DNA of 64,000 nucleotides, from positions 1-64,000 of the IMG/VR virus record IMGVR_UViG_3300012920_000023; one strand, 5' to 3'. How positions within the stretch are numbered: the stretch's first letter is position 1; every line of letters begins with the position of its first letter. The DNA is from a virus. The translations under genes and the position numbers were made by a program. Below, piece after piece: positions 13,518 to 22,281 of this stretch. The notes below the pieces were generated by a model. It ran no database searches and had not been told where the DNA came from. It worked only from the letters and a program-made list of their open reading frames with translations.

Positions 13518-13745
13518 ATGAACCATTATATCGTAATAACAATGACTCCGATTAGGGGAGGAAATCAAGTCTTTACAAGTGCATCAACGTCTTTTCGCAC
13601 TATGGAAGAGGCACAAGAGTACGCTAAAGGGAGTGTATCGTGCCGTGATGCCCGAGTAATACTTAAAACAACGACAACTCCGATAGATGGAGACCATGAA
13701 GTTTCAGAGGTTTTAGTGTTAGAGCGAATGCCGGCAGTTAAGTGA
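13518..13745 (+). CDS. Hypothetical protein, 75 aa
   Basis: Divergent from 13219-13500 with only 17 nt between starts. Beta-alpha-beta style small protein (MNHYIVITMTPIRGG...TMEEAQEYAKGS...RVILKTTTT). No good ribosome site precedes the ATG, so expression is uncertain. Confidence 0.45.
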   Translation: MNHYIVITMTPIRGGNQVFTSASTSFRTMEEAQEYAKGSVSCRDARVILKTTTTPIDGDHEVSEVLVLERMPAVK

Positions 13746-13851
13746 TTTAAAAAAAAGTTAAAAATAATTTTGACTTTCATTTCATCCGGAGTTATATCTT
13801 TGACTATCACTTTAACCGGCTTTTCAAAGCCATTGACAATAAGGGTTCAAG

Positions 13852-14793
13852 ATGAACGCAATTACTCCCCGACACCGCTTTTATAATACGAGCCTACGAC
13901 CTGCATGGTCGGGCATCGAAACCATCAACGCAAGAAGTGCCGACGAGGCTCTTGAGACCGCCGGACTTAATTGGGACGTAAGTGTACAACCCATGTACCT
14001 CGGGAACGGCGAGAAAGTACCCAAGGCAAACGCTATTACACGCAACGATAACGGCTCAGTCCTAGGCGTTGTTGGTAAGCAGTATCGCCCTATTCAGAAC
14101 TCCGAATCACTATCATTTTTTGATGATGTGAGACATCAACTCCCCGACTTTAAGTATGTGAGTGCAGGCTCGATTGGACTCGGCAAGCGAGTATGGTTGC
14201 TCGCCGACTTCGGTGGCTTTGATGCTCAATCCGGCGATGAAGTGAGAAAGCAGATTCTACTGTTTAACTCACATGACGGTTCATCAAGTATGAGTTATGT
14301 ATTTGTACCGGTTCGCCTGTTCTGTAACAATCAGATTGCCATGCTACTAAGCCAAGATAAACTGCTCAAGATTCGCCACTCACAGTCGGCTCAAACACGG
14401 ATTAAGCAGGCTCAAAGCGTCGCCGGTCATGCCATTGAAAATTACTCAAATGTTGAGACAGTATTCAAGACGCTCGCCAATACGCCGTTAACCACCGGCC
14501 TTATCAAGTCATCCCTTGATGTACTTTACCCTCTTGAAGAGACTGAGGGACGAACCTTAACACGCCGTGAGAATACCCGTCGTGAGATTGTACGCTTGAT
14601 TGACGAGGGGCAAGGTCAACATCATCCATCAACGGCGTTTAGCCTCTTTAATGCGTTCACTGAGTATTTTACTCACCACACGCAGGCTAACGGTGAGAAC
14701 GCTAGTGAACGCCGGTGGGATAACAACCTGTTCGGCAAGGGTATGCGTTCAGTGCAGAAAGTGACTAACCACCTCATACTGCAAGCCGGTTAA
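13852..14793 (+). CDS. DUF932 phage/plasmid-like protein, 313 aa
   Basis: Full-length DUF932 protein (the family of TIGR03299 phage/plasmid-like proteins). Recognisable are the GVVGKQYRPIQNSESLSFFD motif (about 65-84), KRVWLLADFGGF (about 109-120), LLFNSHDGSSS and the RLFCNNQIAMLL segment near residue 165. Function of the family is not established; members are common beside replication and anti-restriction genes of phages and plasmids. The start ATG follows a poor site (GGTTCAAG). Confidence 0.85.
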   Translation: MNAITPRHRFYNTSLRPAWSGIETINARSADEALETAGLNWDVSVQPMYLGNGEKVPKANAITRNDNGSVLGVVGKQYRPIQNSESLSFFDDVRHQLPDFKYVSAGSIGLGKRVWLLADFGGFDAQSGDEVRKQILLFNSHDGSSSMSYVFVPVRLFCNNQIAMLLSQDKLLKIRHSQSAQTRIKQAQSVAGHAIENYSNVETVFKTLANTPLTTGLIKSSLDVLYPLEETEGRTLTRRENTRREIVRLIDEGQGQHHPSTAFSLFNAFTEYFTHHTQANGENASERRWDNNLFGKGMRSVQKVTNHLILQAG

Positions 14794-14814
14794 GTCGGTA
14801 AATATGACCTGTGA

Positions 14815-15141
14815 TCAATCCCCAAAAGGGTTATGGTCATTAAGGTCATAAGCGTCTGCGATCTGAAAGTCAAAGCATTCACAGATGATGGCTCGGTCAG
14901 AGTCAAGGCAGTCGCAAGGTACGACATCTAAGTCTGTTGCACCTATATCATTGGGTAATGGTGCAATCTCGGCATCACTATCCGAGTTGAGATCGGCATC
15001 TCCTCCGGGATCAACGTCAGAATCGACTCCGATATCAGACCTGTCTATCTCTTGATCTTTTCGATTCCGGCTATGTTCATCGCCCTTACAGGCAGACATT
15101 GTGATTGTGAGTGTTAAGAATGCTAAGGCTATTTTCTTCAT
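14815..15141 (-). CDS. Phage-encoded lipoprotein with Asp-rich linker, 108 aa
   Basis: Start at MKKIALAFL behind AAAGGGGG. Residues 1-17 are a signal peptide with lipobox TMSAC; Cys18 would be lipidated. The mature protein has an Asp-rich, repeat-like linker (DSDVDPGGDADLNSDSDAE) and a short Cys-containing C-terminus (CDCLD...CECFDFQ). Such Asp-rich lipoprotein linkers are typical of Myxococcota/Bradymonadota surface proteins. In a phage, an outer-membrane lipoprotein could act in superinfection exclusion (as T5 Llp does), but that is inference. Own promoter at 15173-15201. Confidence 0.7.
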   Translation of the reverse strand: MKKIALAFLTLTITMSACKGDEHSRNRKDQEIDRSDIGVDSDVDPGGDADLNSDSDAEIAPLPNDIGATDLDVVPCDCLDSDRAIICECFDFQIADAYDLNDHNPFGD

Positions 15142-15172
15142 GGTTCCCCCTTTAAAATTGTACCTAAAAAGA

Positions 15173-15201
15173 CATTTAGCAGTCCTCTTTAAACAGGTCA
15201 A
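15173..15201 (-). promoter_or_regulatory. Promoter for lipoprotein gene
   Basis: Minus-strand TTGACC (15201-15196), 17-nt spacer, TAAATG (15178-15173). Confidence 0.5.
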
Positions 15202-15228
15202 TCGCCATAAAATAATATTTTATTTTAC

Positions 15229-15257
15229 TTGACTATCAACCGGATAAGTTTAATAAT
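15229..15257 (+). promoter_or_regulatory. Promoter for 15285 small gene
   Basis: TTGACT (15229-15234), 17-nt spacer, AATAAT (15252-15257), with A/T-rich upstream sequence like the leftward early promoters. Confidence 0.7.
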
Positions 15258-15284
15258 AATCTAGGTTTAAAAAGGAGGGTTGAT

Positions 15285-15371
15285 ATGCCCATAGCATACA
15301 TTATGATTGCCATTTATGTTTACGTTGTGTTCCCATTGATCCTGCTTGCTTTATCTTGTGCAATTTTTTAG
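15285..15371 (+). CDS. Small membrane peptide, 28 aa
   Basis: A 29-codon frame with AAAGGAGG eight nt before the ATG and a promoter 28 nt further up. The peptide is one hydrophobic helix (MPIAYIMIAIYVYVVFPLIL...), ending LSCAIF. Its stop overlaps the ribosome site of the next gene, suggesting coupling. Promoter and ribosome site make it credible despite its size. Confidence 0.55.
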   Translation: MPIAYIMIAIYVYVVFPLILLALSCAIF

Positions 15372-15381
15372 GAGACGATGT

Positions 15382-15660
15382 ATGCAGAGTATTACATACG
15401 AAGTTCGTGTGACCGATTCGGTTCAAGACCAAGTCGAGAGAGCCATTCCCTGTTGGAGTATGACCGAAGCCGGGAGGGTTAAAACCTTTCTTTTAAGGCA
15501 GATGATTCTTGAGACTGAATCTGAGAGAGAGGGTACACCGCTCCCCTCAAGTGAGGATATTGAGTCCATCATGTACGACAAATATCAAAAATCTGTCGTG
15601 ATTGTTGAGGTCGAAAGGGCGATGGAGTCGCCGACTTTCTCCGACATTCTAAAGCCTTAA
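15382..15660 (+). CDS. Hypothetical protein, 92 aa
   Basis: Start at the ATG after TAGGAG (the frame upstream overlaps the 28-aa peptide gene). Small mixed alpha/beta, acidic protein (MQSITYEVRVTDSVQDQVER...). No recognised domain. Confidence 0.6.
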   Translation: MQSITYEVRVTDSVQDQVERAIPCWSMTEAGRVKTFLLRQMILETESEREGTPLPSSEDIESIMYDKYQKSVVIVEVERAMESPTFSDILKP

Positions 15661-15680
15661 AAAGAAAGAGTTTTTTTATC

Positions 15681-15714
15681 TTGACTTTTGGTTTAGCAAG
15701 CCACAAATTGCTAA
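15681..15714 (+). promoter_or_regulatory. TTGACT with TTAGCAA / TTGCTAA dyad
   Basis: A TTGACT at 15681-15686 is followed by a perfect 7-nt inverted repeat, TTAGCAA (15693-15699) and TTGCTAA (15708-15714), where the spacer and -10 would be. It precedes gene 15748 and is unlike the GGTGCT family. Confidence 0.4.
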
Positions 15715-15747
15715 CACTTAATATATTACCTTAAAGGAGGGTAAAAA

Positions 15748-16392
15748 ATGAAAAATGACTTTGATGCCTTTACTGAAAAAGTGGGCAACCGGTTGATCAA
15801 GAACGTAAAAGATTTGAGTGACGCACTCGAGTGCAGTGCCTATAATCGTCTGCTCCCAAACTTACAGGTGGCGGTGACAAACCTACCTAAGTATTTGGGC
15901 GATAGGGCTTATGAGAAAATGGAGAAAATGGAATCATCTGCATGGAGGGACTTTTCCGGAGTAAAAGCGAGTCCTATGATTTCACCTAATCTGCTGTTTG
16001 ACTTGGGGAGTAAGATCATTAGTTACCCATTTGTAATGAGTGATTTCATCGAAGCCTTAGAAGCCGGCCATGAATACGGTTGCAGGTGTCTATATGAGTC
16101 CGAAGCAAAGGGCGATTGGGTCAACGGAGTAACCGATAAATATGAAGTTGATTTAATCAAGCCTAGAGGTGATTTAAGCAAGCGTTTTAAGGTCAGAGTA
16201 AGCGTTAGAGGGTGCGAGTGGACATACTCATCTCATGACGATAATGATTCGGCAGAGTCTCATAGGCAGGCGATACTGACTCGTTTCCTTGATTGGAAAG
16301 AGGAGTACCCGGCGACTTTTGATCAATGGGATTATGCAGAGGCATTTTTAGAGGACATTAACATCACTGCCGAGGTGATTGAGTATCATTAA
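15748..16392 (+). CDS. Hypothetical protein, 214 aa
   Basis: Strong AAAGGAGG site. Soluble, acidic protein without recognised domain; begins MKNDFDAFTEKVGNRLIKNV and contains a helical N-terminal half and a beta-rich C-terminal half. It has its own possible regulated promoter (15681-15714) and precedes the ParB-like and packaging genes. Confidence 0.65.
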   Translation: MKNDFDAFTEKVGNRLIKNVKDLSDALECSAYNRLLPNLQVAVTNLPKYLGDRAYEKMEKMESSAWRDFSGVKASPMISPNLLFDLGSKIISYPFVMSDFIEALEAGHEYGCRCLYESEAKGDWVNGVTDKYEVDLIKPRGDLSKRFKVRVSVRGCEWTYSSHDDNDSAESHRQAILTRFLDWKEEYPATFDQWDYAEAFLEDINITAEVIEYH

Positions 16393-16472
16393 AACTCCGG
16401 GGTTGCAGGTGGGTTTGCAAAACCTCAGATTTTAAAGTAGACTATGATGTATACTTAAAAGGAGTGTGCATT

Positions 16473-17252
16473 ATGGTTAGTTCATTGGGCGGTGATTATA
16501 CCGAGTTAGAAATCGATTTGATTGACCACAACCCGTGGAACCCAAATCAAATGAACGATAAGCAGTTTGAACGGCTCATGAGAGAGATCGGCGAGTCCGG
16601 CATGATAGCACCTATACAGGTTGTTCCGATGGATGGCCGGTATAGGATCATCGGAGGTGCACATCGTTTTCAAGTCTGTCAACTATTAGAGTATGAACGC
16701 ATTCCTGCGGTGATTTTGACCGATGAGAAATGGCAAGATGAGGGTCTTCAAAAGTTAGAAACGGTCAGATTGAACATCATTAAAGGCGGTCTAAATGCTG
16801 AAAAGATGATTAACCTTTATAATGACGTTTCCGATCAGTTTGGCGACGAGGCTATGTCAGACCTATTGGGCTTTACAGACGAGCGTGCATTGGCCAAAAT
16901 AATAGGCGACGTTAAGCGTAGTATGAAAGACGCCGGACTGCCTGCGGAGGCTATTGAGCAACTAGAGCATGAAGCGGACAAGATAAAAGACTCTAGTAAG
17001 TTCCTTGACCGCTTAGGGGCTATTCTAGAAAAGATATATGCACAGTATGGTGACTCAGTTGACAACCGTTTTATCTATTTTGATTGGGGTGGGAAAAAGC
17101 ACCTTTATTTGGAAACCACCGGGCCGACTTTTAAGCGAGTTCAGAAAGTGATGGCACACATTAAAGATAACGATCTGAACGCAGACAAGTTCTTTAGAGA
17201 CTTGATGGACAAAGCCCTCCGAGACTTAGAGCAGGAGTCCGACGATGGGTAA
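16473..17252 (+). CDS. ParB/Srx-domain protein, 259 aa
   Basis: Start at the ATG behind GGAG. The first 90 residues form a ParB N-terminal (ParB/sulfiredoxin) domain: IDHNPWNPN, GLMAPI-type segment (GMIAPIQVV) and the catalytic GGAHRFQVCQLL box. A helical middle (about 120-185) may be the HTH-like part, and the C-terminus is unassigned. ParB-like nucleotide hydrolases/nucleases commonly sit next to phage terminase genes; here the gene overlaps the putative small terminase by 8 nt. Confidence 0.8.
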   Translation: MVSSLGGDYTELEIDLIDHNPWNPNQMNDKQFERLMREIGESGMIAPIQVVPMDGRYRIIGGAHRFQVCQLLEYERIPAVILTDEKWQDEGLQKLETVRLNIIKGGLNAEKMINLYNDVSDQFGDEAMSDLLGFTDERALAKIIGDVKRSMKDAGLPAEAIEQLEHEADKIKDSSKFLDRLGAILEKIYAQYGDSVDNRFIYFDWGGKKHLYLETTGPTFKRVQKVMAHIKDNDLNADKFFRDLMDKALRDLEQESDDG

Positions 17253-17904
17253 CAGAGACATACCGGTAGACGTTCAGCATATAAGACATAAAAAGTTTAA
17301 GGTGCTTCCCTTTTACCAAGAGATTCTTACTATGTTTGAAGAGGGTCAATCGCTCCGCACAGTGGCAAAGTTCTGTCGTGCGAGGGGCTTTTTCGTTGAG
17401 GATGGAGACAGTACTCTACTTTCGGGCTTAAGTCGCCTTAGATCAGATGAAGTCACCGGCTACAACAAGGAGTTTAAAGCACCTCAGAGAGCCAAGGAAA
17501 ATCAAGATTTGATTGATCCGAAGTCTTTGATTGAAATAGACACGACCGATGAGTTGGAACGCTTATATCGATTGCAGTTAGGTCGGGTCAACATGGCGGT
17601 TAAGTTTGAACGCAAGATGAAAGTCCTCAACAGAAATATCGTCCGTGAGGTCGAGGCTTGTGCCTCTATTCTTCAAAGGAAACATGAGGTCGAGAATGTT
17701 GATGGAAACAATGGCATTGTAAATAATCTTACAGTTCGCCCGGAGATAGAGTTAAACTTAGGGGAACAGAGCACTAAGGCTTTAAGTAGTCCGGAGAGTG
17801 CGAGTAGAGTCCTCTCCGTAGCGAAAGGGTTAGCACGTCTTGGCTTGGGTGCTCCAACTGAGTCGGGCACTATTGATGTGCTTGACGAAACTAAGGAGAC
17901 TTAA
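17245..17904 (+). CDS. Putative terminase small subunit, 219 aa
   Basis: Assigned by position, directly before the large terminase and overlapping the ParB-like gene, and by a helical N-terminal region (about 20-70: EILTMFEEGQSLRTVAKFC) that resembles a helix-turn-helix. The centre (about 95-145) is a long charged helix compatible with oligomerisation. No direct family motif recognised. Confidence 0.5.
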   Translation: MGNRDIPVDVQHIRHKKFKVLPFYQEILTMFEEGQSLRTVAKFCRARGFFVEDGDSTLLSGLSRLRSDEVTGYNKEFKAPQRAKENQDLIDPKSLIEIDTTDELERLYRLQLGRVNMAVKFERKMKVLNRNIVREVEACASILQRKHEVENVDGNNGIVNNLTVRPEIELNLGEQSTKALSSPESASRVLSVAKGLARLGLGAPTESGTIDVLDETKET

Positions 17905-17905
17905 A

Positions 17906-19966
17906 ATGTCGGTCATAGTGAACAGCAACGGTCGGGCACATAGTCAACGCTCTAGTGAAGAAGAGTTGGCCTTAGTTATGGCCGAGTTAGAAAACCTATC
18001 TCCCGAAGAACGTGCTCTTTTAGAAGCGACGATGAAAGAGTTGCACTCCGGACAGAATGAGATCGTTAAAGCAATCTCAAAACAGAGATGGCGATGGACT
18101 CCGGTTGACATGGACACATTTCTCGATGATCCCTATTACCTAGGCGAGTCCTCAAAGACACTTTATCCGAAAATTAGAGCCGATTTGAAAGAAGCCTTAA
18201 CCTCCGGTCGGTATCGTGAGATGGTACTCACCGGCGGTATAGGGTACGGGAAAACAACCTTTATTTCATTTGCAGTCGCCCGGATGCTATATGAGATATC
18301 CTGCTTAAGAAACCCACAGGAATCTTATGGTCTGAGTGCAGGGTCTGAGGTCGTTGTGGCTCTTATTTCAAAGAGTCTGCACGTTGCTCGTCAAGTCATG
18401 AAAACTGCTGTAGAAGATAAGTTAAAAATAAGCCCATACTTTCAACAGCATTTTAAAGGCCGGGCAAACCGTGATGTTACGTCATTCCCACACAACGTCA
18501 TGTTAGTAATAGGCTCATGCAACTCCGAGCGTGTCTTAGGTATGAATGTTATCGGAGGTGCGATGGACGAGGCCAACTTTATGACCACTAAAGGACAGGT
18601 GATCAAAGGGCAGGCCGGGGCTAAAAAAAGCATTGCTCAGTATGATTTGGCCGAAAAGGTTTATGCGTCGATTGTTCGTCGTATCAAGTCTCGTTTTTTA
18701 AAGTCTGCAAATGACCTGCCCGGACTTATGGTGCTTGCTTCATCGGCGACTACTGTAAACTCTTTCACAGACAGAAAAATTAAGGCTTCGACAAGTGATC
18801 CCACGGTATTTGTTAGGGATTATGCGAATTGGGAGGTAAAACCGCAGGAGAATTTCTCCGGAGAGAGGTTTGAAGTAGTGGTCGGAAATGGTGGTTTACG
18901 CTCAAAAATACTGAACCCGGATGCCACAGACTCAGAGCGTCGATACTATACAGAGGCCGGGTGTCGTATAATCAATGTGCCTATAGAGTATGTAGAGGAC
19001 TTTGAACGTGATCTAGAATCGGCGATAAGAGACATTGCCGGTATCGCCACACATGCCATATCTGCCTACATACACAGGCTTGAAAAGATTGAAGATGCGG
19101 TGGTGAGATACGATCATGTCCAAGGTTATCAAGCGATTGGCCATCCCTGTACGTCTGATGAATACACAATGAACACTAACTTTGATTTCATGTGGGGTCG
19201 TTTCTGCCGTAAGGGTAAACGCCGTCTCAAAGGGGGGCATGAGGAATATGTTTGGCGTCCTAAGAACGCACCGGGGAAAGCAAGATATATTCACATAGAC
19301 ACTTCTCTGTCCGGTGACTCAACGGGCTTTGTTATGGGTCATATAGACAGACATATTGAAGTAATTCGACGGAATGAGAGTGGTGAAGAGTACTCTGATG
19401 TTGCACCTTTTATAGTTATTGATCTTCTTTTGAGAGTAAACCCACCCGACGGCGATCAAATATTCCTCCCGGACGTTCGACGTATGGTTTATGAACTGCA
19501 AGAGCATGGGTTTCATATTGCAGGCATGTCCTGTGATTCTTATCAGAGTGCAGAGATGATCCAACAGATGAAGAGGCGTGGGGTTAAAGCAGATGTTTTG
19601 TCTGTTGATAGAACCACTGATCCTTATGACGCTTTGAAGTCTGCACTCTATGAGGATAGAATCGCATTTTATGAGTATGCTCCTTTAATCAACGAACTTA
19701 AAACCCTTGAATATGACTCAATAAGACGTAAAGTAGATCACCCGGTTGCCGGCTCCAAAGATGTGGCCGATGCTCTCGCAGGTGTAGTTTATGGCCTTAT
19801 GCAGATGAGACAATCTGCACCTCTTTTAATCAATCAGAGTAAAGGGAGAGTTGAAAATATTTCGTGGATAATGGAAGATAACAAAGTTCCTTGGAAAGCA
19901 GGCAACCCTTTGCCTGCAAAATATGACAATGACGCTAACTCTCCACTCCCAATTATAATAGGTTAA
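17906..19966 (+). CDS. Terminase large subunit (DNA-packaging ATPase/nuclease), 686 aa
   Basis: Start at MSVIVNS behind AAGGAG. Walker A GGIGYGKT at residues 110-117 and Walker B VIGGAMDE at about 215-222 define the N-terminal ATPase that drives DNA translocation into the prohead. The C-terminal RNase-H-fold nuclease begins near HIDTSLSGDSTGF (first catalytic Asp) and includes MSCDSYQSAEMIQQM. The length is at the upper end for the family, partly from a 65-residue N-terminal extension. It is followed after 3 nt by the portal gene. Confidence 0.93.
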   Translation: MSVIVNSNGRAHSQRSSEEELALVMAELENLSPEERALLEATMKELHSGQNEIVKAISKQRWRWTPVDMDTFLDDPYYLGESSKTLYPKIRADLKEALTSGRYREMVLTGGIGYGKTTFISFAVARMLYEISCLRNPQESYGLSAGSEVVVALISKSLHVARQVMKTAVEDKLKISPYFQQHFKGRANRDVTSFPHNVMLVIGSCNSERVLGMNVIGGAMDEANFMTTKGQVIKGQAGAKKSIAQYDLAEKVYASIVRRIKSRFLKSANDLPGLMVLASSATTVNSFTDRKIKASTSDPTVFVRDYANWEVKPQENFSGERFEVVVGNGGLRSKILNPDATDSERRYYTEAGCRIINVPIEYVEDFERDLESAIRDIAGIATHAISAYIHRLEKIEDAVVRYDHVQGYQAIGHPCTSDEYTMNTNFDFMWGRFCRKGKRRLKGGHEEYVWRPKNAPGKARYIHIDTSLSGDSTGFVMGHIDRHIEVIRRNESGEEYSDVAPFIVIDLLLRVNPPDGDQIFLPDVRRMVYELQEHGFHIAGMSCDSYQSAEMIQQMKRRGVKADVLSVDRTTDPYDALKSALYEDRIAFYEYAPLINELKTLEYDSIRRKVDHPVAGSKDVADALAGVVYGLMQMRQSAPLLINQSKGRVENISWIMEDNKVPWKAGNPLPAKYDNDANSPLPIIIG

Positions 19967-19969
19967 ATC

Positions 19970-21517
19970 ATGGGTCTAAGTAAGAACGCATTACAGAAAT
20001 TAAAAGGGTGGTACTCCGGAGAGTCCAACACTGCCGACTTAAAACGTGGTGAGGATAGCGTAAAGCCATCTGTTACGGGTTACCATGCGTTTGGTGCTAC
20101 CGGGTATGACAACCTTTCCTCAACGCTTAAACTTGAAAACAGTATGCTAGAGCGATACGCAGACTATGAAGAGATGGACGATTATCCGGAGATATCGTCT
20201 GCCTTAGATATTTATGCTGATGACGCTACTGTGCCGGATAGTCTCACCGGGTTTACCGTTAACGTAAAGAGTAAGTCTGACGAAGTAAACACACTTCTGA
20301 ATACGATGCTTCATAAAAAAGTAAAAATTGATGAGCAGATTTGGCCCATAACAAGGACTCTAACTAAATATGGAAACGCTTATGCCGAGTTGTTGGTTGA
20401 CGATACCGGGGTTGTTGGCATAAACCCCTTGCCATCTCCGACTGTAAGAAGAATAGAGACAAAAAAAGGCTCCCTTTTAGGTTTTGTTCAAGATTCGTCC
20501 GGCAAGTTTTCTGTTGATAAAGGTATGATCATAAAGGCTCTGAAAGATCCGGATGGCCCTAGGTTGGTCAAGGGTTCAGAGACAGTTATATTTGAGAGGT
20601 CAGAGGTTGTTCATTGGCGTTTAATAGGCAAGAACTTAGCGAGTGAATATGGGTATAGCGTTTTAGATTCGGCGAGGTGGATTTGGCGTCGTCTTGTTAT
20701 GGCCGAGGACTCAGCATTAGTATACAAATTGACACGATCTCCTAGCCGGTTTGCCTTTTACATTGATGTAGGAGATCTCCCATCGGGGCAAGCGATGGCA
20801 TACGTCAATCAAGTCAAACAGCAGTTTAAGAAAAAGAAACTGTACAACCCGGGTACAGGTAAACTTGATTTTAGAATCAACCCTCTTGCTCCCGATGAGG
20901 ACTTTTTTATACCCACCCGTGGAGGGCAGGAGTCAACTCGTATTGATATAATGCAGGGAGCAGACAGTCAGTCAGTTGCTGATCTACAGTATTTTAGAAA
21001 TAAACTATTTTCTGCGTTGAAAGTACCGAAATCATATTTGGGTGCGGACGGTGCGACTAATCGTGCTTCTCTCTCACAGGAGGACGTAAGATTCGCTCGT
21101 ACAGTTATGAGGATTCAGAGAGAGGTCAGAAATGGACTTAAGCGTATGTGTGAGGTTCATTTGGCGATCAATGGTATCGATCCGGCGAGCGTTCAGTTTG
21201 ATATAAAGATGAGTAACCCATCGAGTATTTTTGAGATGGCACAGATTGAACTGCGTAACGCACAGGCAGACAATGCACGTTCTCTACTTGAGTTCTTCCC
21301 GAGGACTTATGTTATGAGCCGGGTATTTGATCTTCCGAGAGAAGAGGCAGAATCTCTCTTAGATCAAAAGGCACAGGAATCGACAGACAAGATGAAAGCA
21401 TTGGCACAACGACAACTAGAGTTAAGAAAAGAATTCCCGACAGTTGACCCTGCGTTATTGCCTGTTATAGAATCTTATACAAAGCACAAACATGAAGAGG
21501 ACTCAGATGTTGATTGA
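19970..21517 (+). CDS. Portal protein (T4 gp20-like), 515 aa
   Basis: Sequence features match the T4-type portal family: MDDYPEISSALDIYADDAT near residue 65, KYGNAYAELL, EVVHWRL, RMVMAEDSAL-type RRLVMAEDSALVY, and the distal FRNKLFSALKVPKSYLG...LSQEDVRFARTVMRIQ block. It forms the dodecameric vertex through which DNA enters. Size is close to gp20 (524 aa). Its last 11 nt overlap the next gene. Confidence 0.92.
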   Translation: MGLSKNALQKLKGWYSGESNTADLKRGEDSVKPSVTGYHAFGATGYDNLSSTLKLENSMLERYADYEEMDDYPEISSALDIYADDATVPDSLTGFTVNVKSKSDEVNTLLNTMLHKKVKIDEQIWPITRTLTKYGNAYAELLVDDTGVVGINPLPSPTVRRIETKKGSLLGFVQDSSGKFSVDKGMIIKALKDPDGPRLVKGSETVIFERSEVVHWRLIGKNLASEYGYSVLDSARWIWRRLVMAEDSALVYKLTRSPSRFAFYIDVGDLPSGQAMAYVNQVKQQFKKKKLYNPGTGKLDFRINPLAPDEDFFIPTRGGQESTRIDIMQGADSQSVADLQYFRNKLFSALKVPKSYLGADGATNRASLSQEDVRFARTVMRIQREVRNGLKRMCEVHLAINGIDPASVQFDIKMSNPSSIFEMAQIELRNAQADNARSLLEFFPRTYVMSRVFDLPREEAESLLDQKAQESTDKMKALAQRQLELRKEFPTVDPALLPVIESYTKHKHEEDSDVD

Positions 21518-22277
21518 CCCCAAGCAGGCCGAACGAGTGTTTGAAGACACTTATGAAGACAGAATTCGTGCACTCGTGTGCACATGTAATGAAAAAGGTT
21601 GGTCTTTAGTATCAACTAAAGCGGACTCTGCTCATGTAATAGAGTCGGATGGTCGTTTGGCAAAACGGAGTTATACTTTCACCGAATCGGGTATTGATTG
21701 GGGCAGAGCATATTACTTGGAAACTTTCCCATCATCGGATGCTGTAGGTTTAGTGTCCAAGACGATCAGAGATTTGGCTAAGAATATACTTGAAAGCGAT
21801 GATCCTAAAATAAACCGGGAGAGCCTAGGTCAACTTAGTCAACACGCCAAAGACTATATGTCAGTTCCGAGTGCTATGAGTGTACTCTCCGGCGGAGAGA
21901 TGGTCGAGTTCTATGAAGAGAACAAGGAATCAGTCCGAAAATCATGCCGGGGAAACCTTGGTGACATAGAGGCTTCAATCAAGATTACTTACTATACTAA
22001 TATGAGTCAAAAAAGAATGGTTGAGCATCTTGATGAGATCAAGGCGACTTTAACTACTTGTGCAAAGGCTCTTGACACATTAGAATGTCATGGCGACGGC
22101 AATATCTTTTCACATATCGCAAACTTTAAGGAGAATGCGATTAAGGCTTCCGCTATAATCAAGCACTCCGGGTGTAGTCCGGAAAATATGGCGAAATCTG
22201 CCGATTACTTTTCAAGATCTTTATTAACTGCTAATATTTTAAAGGACTACGCTGTCCGAACAAACGAAGGGAATTAA
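21507..22277 (+). CDS. Hypothetical head-region protein, 256 aa
   Basis: Start chosen at the second ATG (AGAGGA ahead of it). Largely helical, with six or more Cys residues spread through it (e.g. LVCTCNEKGW, SCRGNL, TTCAKALDTLECHG). No family recognised; sits between portal and head-core genes and so is probably a head-assembly or virion protein. Contains a GTGCAC-N4-GTGCAC element within its 5' coding part (21568-21583). Confidence 0.6.
   Translation: MLIDPKQAERVFEDTYEDRIRALVCTCNEKGWSLVSTKADSAHVIESDGRLAKRSYTFTESGIDWGRAYYLETFPSSDAVGLVSKTIRDLAKNILESDDPKINRESLGQLSQHAKDYMSVPSAMSVLSGGEMVEFYEENKESVRKSCRGNLGDIEASIKITYYTNMSQKRMVEHLDEIKATLTTCAKALDTLECHGDGNIFSHIANFKENAIKASAIIKHSGCSPENMAKSADYFSRSLLTANILKDYAVRTNEGN
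21568..21583. repeat. GTGCAC-N4-GTGCAC element (coding)
   Basis: GTGCACTCGTGTGCAC inside the 5' part of gene 21507-22277. Confidence 0.6.
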
Positions 22278-22281
22278 CACC

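Noticed and set aside
13795-13830. TTGACT at 13801 as a promoter for the DUF932 gene
   Set aside because: No acceptable -10 at 16-18 nt; left unannotated.
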